Shown piece by piece: positions 58,001-64,000 of a DNA stretch of 64,000 nt; the stretch's first letter is position 1, and every line of letters starts with the position of its first letter. The notes beneath the pieces were generated by a model that was not told the origin of the DNA, did no database searches, and worked only from the letters and a program-made list of their open reading frames with translations. Origin of the DNA: Gymnogyps californianus. Taxonomy: Eukaryota > Chordata > Aves > Accipitriformes > Cathartidae. The DNA lies in the NCBI RefSeq assembly GCF_018139145.2, contig NC_059477.1, forward strand, positions 27,755,502 to 27,819,501, given 5' to 3'. The position numbers were made by a program, and so were the translations under genes.

Positions 58001-58848
58001 CACATAGGTCATTCGTGCATCTTGTACACAATGGTTCATGCCTGGAAGCTTATTTTTAAATCTGTACAAAACTAATTACAGTGTCATAGTCATGTTTACA
58101 GTCATCTGCTACTTAGACTTTGAGGGTAGCAGTAATAGCTGTCCTGCTACGTATTGGGGAGTGTTTTCTCGCCGATGAATTTAGGGTAGCATCCTTCTTC
58201 CTAGCATGTATCGACTTCCTGAGGGAAAAAGGTGGCTCCTGCAGAGAACTGTCAGCCTGTGCTGGGAGAAATGGGCAACCTGAAGGCGGCAGAGCACCAT
58301 TCCGAATTGTCCGAGGAAGCGCACGCAGCCCGCTCACCATGGACTCACGGCAGCTTGTCCTACCACAGGACTGCCGCTCTGGGCTTGTCGGGGGCAAGGG
58401 GTTTTTTGAAGTAAGCGATGGAGGAGACGTGATTGTACCGAGGGGAACGTTCACATCCTGTCCTTGAACAACAGAGATCACAAAACCGCAGCAAAGCAAT
58501 AGGCTGGGCCTCACTTAACATCGCCTGACAGAAAAGAAAAAATAGCGGCCGCTCCCCCTCGAGCAGCAGCAGGAGGCACACAGCCCCTGCGCCGTTTGCC
58601 TGTCAGGGTGCCGCGGGGACTCCCAGGGCGGGCGGCCGCCGAGGCACCGGCTGCGTACCCCGGTACGACCGCACCAGCGGACCGGGCGGCAGCGCTTTCC
58701 CGCAGCTGCACCAGGGAAGGCGGGGCCTGGCCCCGTCCCAGGCCTCCCTGCGTCAGTCGGGCCGCCTTATGGAAAGGCGCGTTACGTGACGCTTGGTCTC
58801 ACGCACCGCCGGTTCCCTGCCGCCGCCGCCGCCGCCCCGTACCCCGAA

Positions 58849-58889
<41 letters not shown>
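58849..58889 (+). repeat. 41-base G homopolymer
   Basis: An uninterrupted G run in the orphan CpG island, 12 bases downstream of a (CCG)n tract. It could form G-quadruplexes. The exact length is vulnerable to sequencing or assembly error. Confidence 0.85.
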
Positions 58890-58891
<2 letters not shown>

Positions 58892-59158
58892 GCGAGAGGG
58901 CCCCCCCTGCGCGCGCCCCCCCTGCGCATGCGCCTCCGCAGCCCTTTGGTGCGGCTTCCCTCTTCCCTCCTCCTCTTTTTGCGCGTGCGCAGAGGCGGGC
59001 CGTTGTTCGTGCGCCGTGACGCTGGGCCGCGGTGACGTCTCGCCCTCCTGCCTCCCGCCGGCGGCGCGGCCGACGTCACGAGTTTCGGCGGAGCGGGAGG
59101 CGGAGCTTTCGGTTGGCAGCAGAAGCGGCGGCGGCTGCCGGCGCCTCACGCCTGACGG

Positions 59159-59177
59159 CCCCCCCCCCCCCCCCCCC
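59159..59177 (+). repeat. 19-base C homopolymer
   Basis: A C run in the same island, about 270 bases after the G run on the opposite base sense. The two runs could be complementary in a single transcript. Confidence 0.88.
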
Positions 59178-59760
59178 ACTCCCGGCCTGGCCCGGCCCGG
59201 CCCCGCCGCGGTGCCAGCGCTCCGAGGGCACCTTCCCCGCTCCCCTCCTCACGTGCCCGCCTCGGCGCGCGGCTCCCTCCGCGCCGGCCTCAGTGCCTCC
59301 TGTCACCCTCCCCGCCGTGCCCCGGCGCGGGCAGGCCCCGGGCCCCTTCCCCCCCTCCTCCGGGGGGGTGGGCTCCTCTCCGGAAACCTGGCCGCTCCCT
59401 CCGCGCCGCCTGCCCAGCCGGGCCTGCGCCCGCCGCCGCCGGGCAGCGCGGGGGGTCCCTCGCGGCCGCCCGGCCTCCGCTGTGACACAGGTCGGTGCCG
59501 GCGGGGCGGGCGGGGGTGGCTCTGGGAAAGGCCGAGCGGCGGGCGGGGGGCGGCCCTCGGCTGCCCGGATGCGTGTGTGTTTCGGGGGGCGGGTTTGTCA
59601 GTGCGGGTTGGAGGGGGGCCGCCGGTGTGGGGGACGCTTGGGGCAGCTTCGGCATCCAGGAGGTGCCCGGGCTGGGGTGGGGGGGAGCACGAACCACACT
59701 GCTGGGAGCCGCCGGGGGCACCGTCCCTGTGCAGATGGAGGTATGCGGCGGTGTAGTTAT

Positions 59761-62700
59761 TTGAGGTGCTGGGGGGACGCGACGTGTTATTTACGTTACA
59801 ACTGCACAACCTTAGGGATTTTACGAGCTCTACGAATACTTACATGTCACCGTAAACCTTCCTGTGATTGCGTACTGATGCTGTAGTCTCTTGTCTTTAA
59901 ATTGCTTTGCAGTGATAGCAGTGCTGTGAATTGGGTATGTAGGTCAGATTCTGCGAGATATTTTTGTCGGGGGAAAAAGTGAATGTTAGATTATTTTTTC
60001 CCTTATTGCTTTTGAGGTGCATTGCAGCACCCACGAGGTCGGTTTTTTTTTCTGGCTTCCTATCTTGCTTCATAAATCTGGTTTTAGTTTTTGGCTGTGG
60101 AATTACTGAAGATCAAAGCATTAAATAAGATGAGCATTTCTAAGCTGTATTGTATCATGAAGTGTCCTCTAAGAGGGTGGTAAAAGATAATAGAAGCCTG
60201 CCTGGAAATAAGGGGAGTTTCTAGTCCATGCAGAAAATGTTTCGCAGCTATAACATTTCTTTTCTTTAAACAATGCAGCACGTTGCAGAGTGTAAGAGGC
60301 CTTCAGAAATGTGTTGCTATGTATATGGCAAAGACGTAGTATTTGCAGAATGAATGTCTACATGCTTGTCTTGCACAACATCTTGGATTCTCTCGTGGCA
60401 TAGCACTTATTAGCAGCATACCCTAGAAAGTGTTCTTTCCTATGGAATTCCCTTATGGATAGTTTTAAGGGAACGGACAGCAATAAGTTAGTACTTACGC
60501 TACACTGAAAAACCTTAGCAGAATTTTCTTGGTTGTGTGTTGGTTTTTTTTTTCCTACCCTGTGGCTAAACCCTTCACTGTCATTTGAAAATAACAGAAA
60601 TACTGTATGAGGAAATTTTACTTTCATGTATGCCTTTGCTTACAGTGGCTTTTAAATAACTGTTTTCCTCAGAAATATATTAAAAAATGACAACTTGGGG
60701 TAATTCCTGTTTTCTTTACATTTTGTGTTCTGTCATGATTGCCACTGAAATGTATTGAACCTGAATATTGATTCAGATAATAAGGCTGCATGTAATTAAT
60801 TTGATATTTTTTTCAAGGTTTTATTGTATTTTGATAAAGCAGAATAGCAAGGTAATGTTTGTCAAATTGACTCATTGCTGGAGAAAAATCTGTGTACAGT
60901 TTGTCTTGATGAACTCTGTGTCAGTGGTTTACCTGCCACTAATGGAAGACTACAGTGAAGAAAACAGATGTTTCTGAATTGCTTGTCTTGGCTTGCTGAG
61001 ATTTCTAAACTGTCAGAGGAAACTTTTTCTAAGATAGCTGTGGTGTTTGGTAATCTTGAGAGCTTTTATAGTATATGTGAGTAGGCAGATATCTGTGACA
61101 GGTAGAATTTATTAATGTAGTGTAACAAGAGCATTATCTTGTTTAATATCATGATAGGGAAGCTCTTCCCCCCCCCCCCCCCCCCCCCTTCTTCTTTATG
61201 TTGATAAAACTCTAGATAATTTATGGTAAAAATAAATAACCTTTCAAATTTGGTCATAGACCCATCAGTGGTTCTTTGCTGTGGTTCTTAGGAAAGCTAG
61301 TCAATGCACAGACTTGTGGAATTTAAAGCCTAAATGCAGAAGAGTTATTGTTTTATTATAAAGACCAAGCTTTCTTCTGGAGAAAGCAAGAAAGTTGGTC
61401 ATGCTGTAAATTTAATTAATATTTATAGTTTTTACTTTACTTTTTTTTTCTTACAATTTCCTAAAATACAGTGTTAATATTTAGGTACAAATCAGAGTTA
61501 TTGTTTTTCAAAACCTTGTCATTATTAATTAGTATTTACGGAGAACTTCTTGAAAAAAGCTTTGCCTATTAGCAAGCTTAAGTTTCATTTTTTTGTATTT
61601 CATCTATATTATCTTTACTGCAGGTTGACTTTACACTGGCAAACTAAATCAAAAGTAATGAATAACATGTAATTTATTTTTGTGACAGATTGTTCAGTGG
61701 GTCTCTAACTGAGCATTCTCTGAACTGAAAATAATGTTTTCCTATAAAATGCAACCTGAGAATGATAACAGAGTGATTTCCTTCATTGATTCACCCTCTC
61801 CCACCAAACACACAGCCAAAGGTGTTCTGATCTGTCGAGAGGCACCCATTTGGTTTGGAGTAATGAACGTGTTTTCTAATAATTTCTTTTTAGATCTTTG
61901 CTGTTAACATTATCCCCTGTTTAGAGTACTATTTGGAGAAAAATAAATGAGTGATGAAAAAGTGACTGATCAATGTAATTAAGTACATCTTGTTACTTTT
62001 GCAGAGCTTATTTTCACGTGTGACAAACTAATGTAAATATGTATATTGACTAGTGACTCTACGTAGGTTTATCTAATTAGCAAACAATTAAGTTTGCTGT
62101 CCTGAAAGTTTAATTTCTAAATCTAAGCTTTTAAAATTCTGAAGTAGAATTGACACAGTATTAAATAAAAAAAAAATCAATGAATCCTATTAGGCACACT
62201 AACTTTTCTGTGGGAGAGAAGAAAAATCTTTTTTTAAAAGACTAAATACTGCATTTGCTATTTTAATGTTCTGGTATTTTGTAGTGCTAAGGAATAGGTC
62301 AAAATAGATCATGCATGCTATAATTGCACATATCTTGCAAAATAGCATTGTAAACATACAACTGGGAAGTGGGAACATGTTCAGAATGCAGTACGTTAGT
62401 TGTGATTCTCACTTCTGGATCTTAGCATGAGATCTTGATTTAGTAATACAGTAATAACGACAAATGCAGCTTATGGCTCTGTGTTAACCTAATTTCTTAG
62501 ACTCAGCATGCTTGTTTGCAGGTTTTTCTGAGATGTTTTTAATATGTTCACCTTAAGTGTATTTTTTGAGAGCTGCAGAAGGCTTGGTGATAATAAGTGG
62601 AGGAAAGATGGAGTTCTGTGTTAGGATAGATACTGCACTGATTTCTATCTGTAGGAACCACTGCTCTAGAGACACTTGACCCACAAATACACATATGGCA

Positions 62701-63290
62701 TAGTTTAGAGCCCAGCTTAATGAGGTCATTTGAAGTTGTACTTACTTGAGCAAGGCCAAAGCAGGGGTATCTACAGTGTGCTTTAAAAAATGAGAGTCAG
62801 GAATTGGTAACGTAGGGAGGCCTGTAGAGATGTGACTTTTTCCAGTCCATTTGTGAAGTCATTTACTTATATTTACTTCTATGTCTCAAATTATTGCATA
62901 TTTTTGAAATTATACCAGCAAACTGTAACTTAGTTTTTCACATGAGAGGAAAATAATTTTCTTTAGGCTAAAGGTTTTTTCTTTGCTGTAGCTTTGTTTT
63001 CAGCCATTTTTTTCTTTGAGTCCTTCACTATTTTTTCCTCACTTGCTTCTCTTTCTGTATTTCCATTCAATCATTTGTCCACTTCTGTGGATTATCTGCA
63101 GTAGTAAAAGGTGCTGCTTTTGTGTTCCTGAGATGTTTTGTGCTAAGTACACTAACAGTCTGACAACAGCAACGTAATAAAATTCAAATGTTTCAGATGT
63201 TTATGTTGCAAAGACTGTACTTTTGAAGCTCATCAGGTATGATAACACTGATAAACAGTTCTCATTTGGATAAATGAAGAAATGATAGAT
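59761..63290. other. AT-rich, no gene seen
   Basis: After the island the sequence turns AT-rich at once, as in a first intron or intergenic DNA. I see no recognisable exon. It contains the C31 run at 61168-61198. Confidence 0.5.
61168..61198 (+). repeat. 31-base C homopolymer
   Basis: An uninterrupted C run in otherwise AT-rich sequence, followed by TTCTTC. The length is uncertain for the same technical reason as other long homopolymers. Confidence 0.85.
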
Positions 63291-63294
63291 GTGT

Positions 63295-63750
63295 AAGAAG
63301 GGAAGGGATTTCATGAGGTCAGTCCCTGCTCTGAGGCAGAAGCAAATACACTGAAATCACGTCTGACAGACATTTGTCTGATCTTTTCTTAAAAAACTCA
63401 AAAGAGGGGAATACCACACCTCTTCACTGGTCTATTTATAGCTGGTACCTAACTATCATTGTAGGTAGGAGGCTTTTCTTAATATTTAACTTAGTCTGTG
63501 TCTTGGTGCTAGTTAAGCCAGTTCTTGTCCAGCTATTACTCATGTAGGATAATGATTTCTGTACTCCTTGCATCAACTGTTTGCATATGTGAAGACTGTT
63601 CCTCTGTCTCCTTTTATTTCAGACATCCCTTTACTAAACTGTGCAAACAGGCCTTTTCTTCACAGGTCATGTTTTCTCAGGATTTTTGTTGTTGTTAACT
63701 CTCACTGGACTCTGTGTGATTTGTCTGTATCTTTTTCAGAGTTCCTCAGA
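63295..63750 (-). mobile_element. Old CR1 LINE 3' fragment
   Basis: The plus strand reads as the complement of an ancient CR1 3' region in the expected order: 'atttcatgaggtcagtccc', 'ttttcttaatatttaactt', 'tgtgaagactgttcctctg', 'cacaggtcatgttttctca' and 'ctggactctgtgtgatttg'. It is well diverged with no ORF, consistent with an insertion that predates modern bird radiations. Confidence 0.8.
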
Positions 63751-64000
63751 TAAAGTCTTACAGCAACAGAGTAATTAACTTATAGAGTAAGTTGCAGCAG
63801 ACATGACAGCCTTATTAAAATGTCATTCTAGGGTGTGTGTGTGCAGGTATGGTTGGTTTTTGTTTTGGTTTTTGTTTGGTTTTTTTTTCCCAACAACATC
63901 GGGTTCTTGGCTCCTGCATTTGTTAACACAGGAGCTTGTGTTAGTGTTTGTTAAATCAGGTATCTCTTCATATATATGAATTTGAGTTGTCTCTCCAAAG

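Larger units (their letters stand above)
51724..58540 (+). other. PECR 3' UTR and intergenic
   Basis: Beyond the 3' UTR no gene is recognised. There are T and A runs (T21 at 54125-54145 and an A run at 54412-54426) and a two-copy tandem repeat at 54925-55000. A 133-residue minus-strand frame at 58113-58514 begins with a hydrophobic stretch but has no supporting features. Confidence 0.5.
58540..59760. promoter_or_regulatory. Orphan CpG island promoter
   Basis: About 1.2 kb of extreme GC and CpG content, far from any exon I can identify. Motifs: TTACGTGACG near 58781 and GACGTCAC near 59072 (CRE/ATF-like), TGACGTC near 59032, and NRF-1-like TGCGCATGCGCC near 58923 and TGCGCGTGCGCA near 58980. 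A (CCG)n tract and a 41-base G run lie between them. By synteny MREG should follow PECR in this orientation, so this may be its promoter with the coding exons further right. Its usual start (MGLRDWL-like) is not visible here. A lncRNA is another option. Confidence 0.7.

Noticed and set aside
58113..58514. 133-residue minus-strand frame with a hydrophobic N terminus like a signal peptide
   Set aside because: No family resemblance, no conserved cysteine pattern, no clear promoter or splice context. A chance frame is more likely.
58596..59756. 386-residue plus-strand open frame across the CpG island
   Set aside because: It is a composition artefact: GC-rich DNA lacks stop codons, the frame runs through the G41 tract, all frames on both strands are similarly open, and no domain is visible.
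59032..59886. 284-residue plus-strand open frame in the same island
   Set aside because: Same reason: low-complexity Pro/Arg/Ala/Gly translation and no conserved motif.
58540..64000. MREG coding exons after PECR
   Set aside because: Expected by synteny, but no frame matches the Cys-rich MREG start or its downstream exons in this stretch.

Overview
This is a window of vertebrate nuclear DNA, almost certainly from a bird and probably a neoavian one. The evidence is intron-split vertebrate genes with GT-AG junctions, CpG-island promoters, CR1 LINE fragments (one young, with a typical 3' end) and three solo LTRs of an avian ERVL-like family with 5-bp target duplications. There are no bacterial-type operons, CRISPR arrays or phage-like features.

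Gene order follows a block I know from vertebrates (XRCC5 - TMEM169 - PECR, with MREG expected next). At the left, a CpG island (about 2.1-3.0 kb) carries what looks like the tiny first coding exon of XRCC5 (Ku80) on the minus strand; I see no further XRCC5 exon. From 3 to 18 kb is intergenic DNA with old LINE remnants and one solo LTR, and it probably includes the TMEM169 3' UTR. TMEM169 (minus strand) has two coding exons (18018-18640 and 20728-21031) and probably a 5' noncoding exon in the CpG island near 33.1 kb. That island also carries PECR exon 1 on the plus strand, so the two genes appear to share a bidirectional promoter.

PECR (peroxisomal trans-2-enoyl-CoA reductase) is complete: eight coding exons from 33362 to 51723 with consistent phases, encoding 301 residues. 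Its introns hold one antisense solo LTR and one young CR1. From 51.7 to 58.5 kb is UTR plus intergenic DNA. At 58.5-59.8 kb is a third CpG island, with CRE-like and NRF-1-like motifs and a 41-base G run, but no recognisable coding exon. It may be the promoter of the next gene (MREG expected by synteny) or of a noncoding RNA. The last 4 kb are AT-rich with a 31-base C run and an old CR1 fragment.

I found no evidence of a novel multi-gene system. The points most worth checking are: the PECR position equivalent to the SDR catalytic Tyr is Asn; its C-terminal tripeptide is PKL, not a canonical peroxisomal signal; the orphan CpG island; two same-orientation LTRs with the identical target duplication CTTAC; and several perfect short hairpins.
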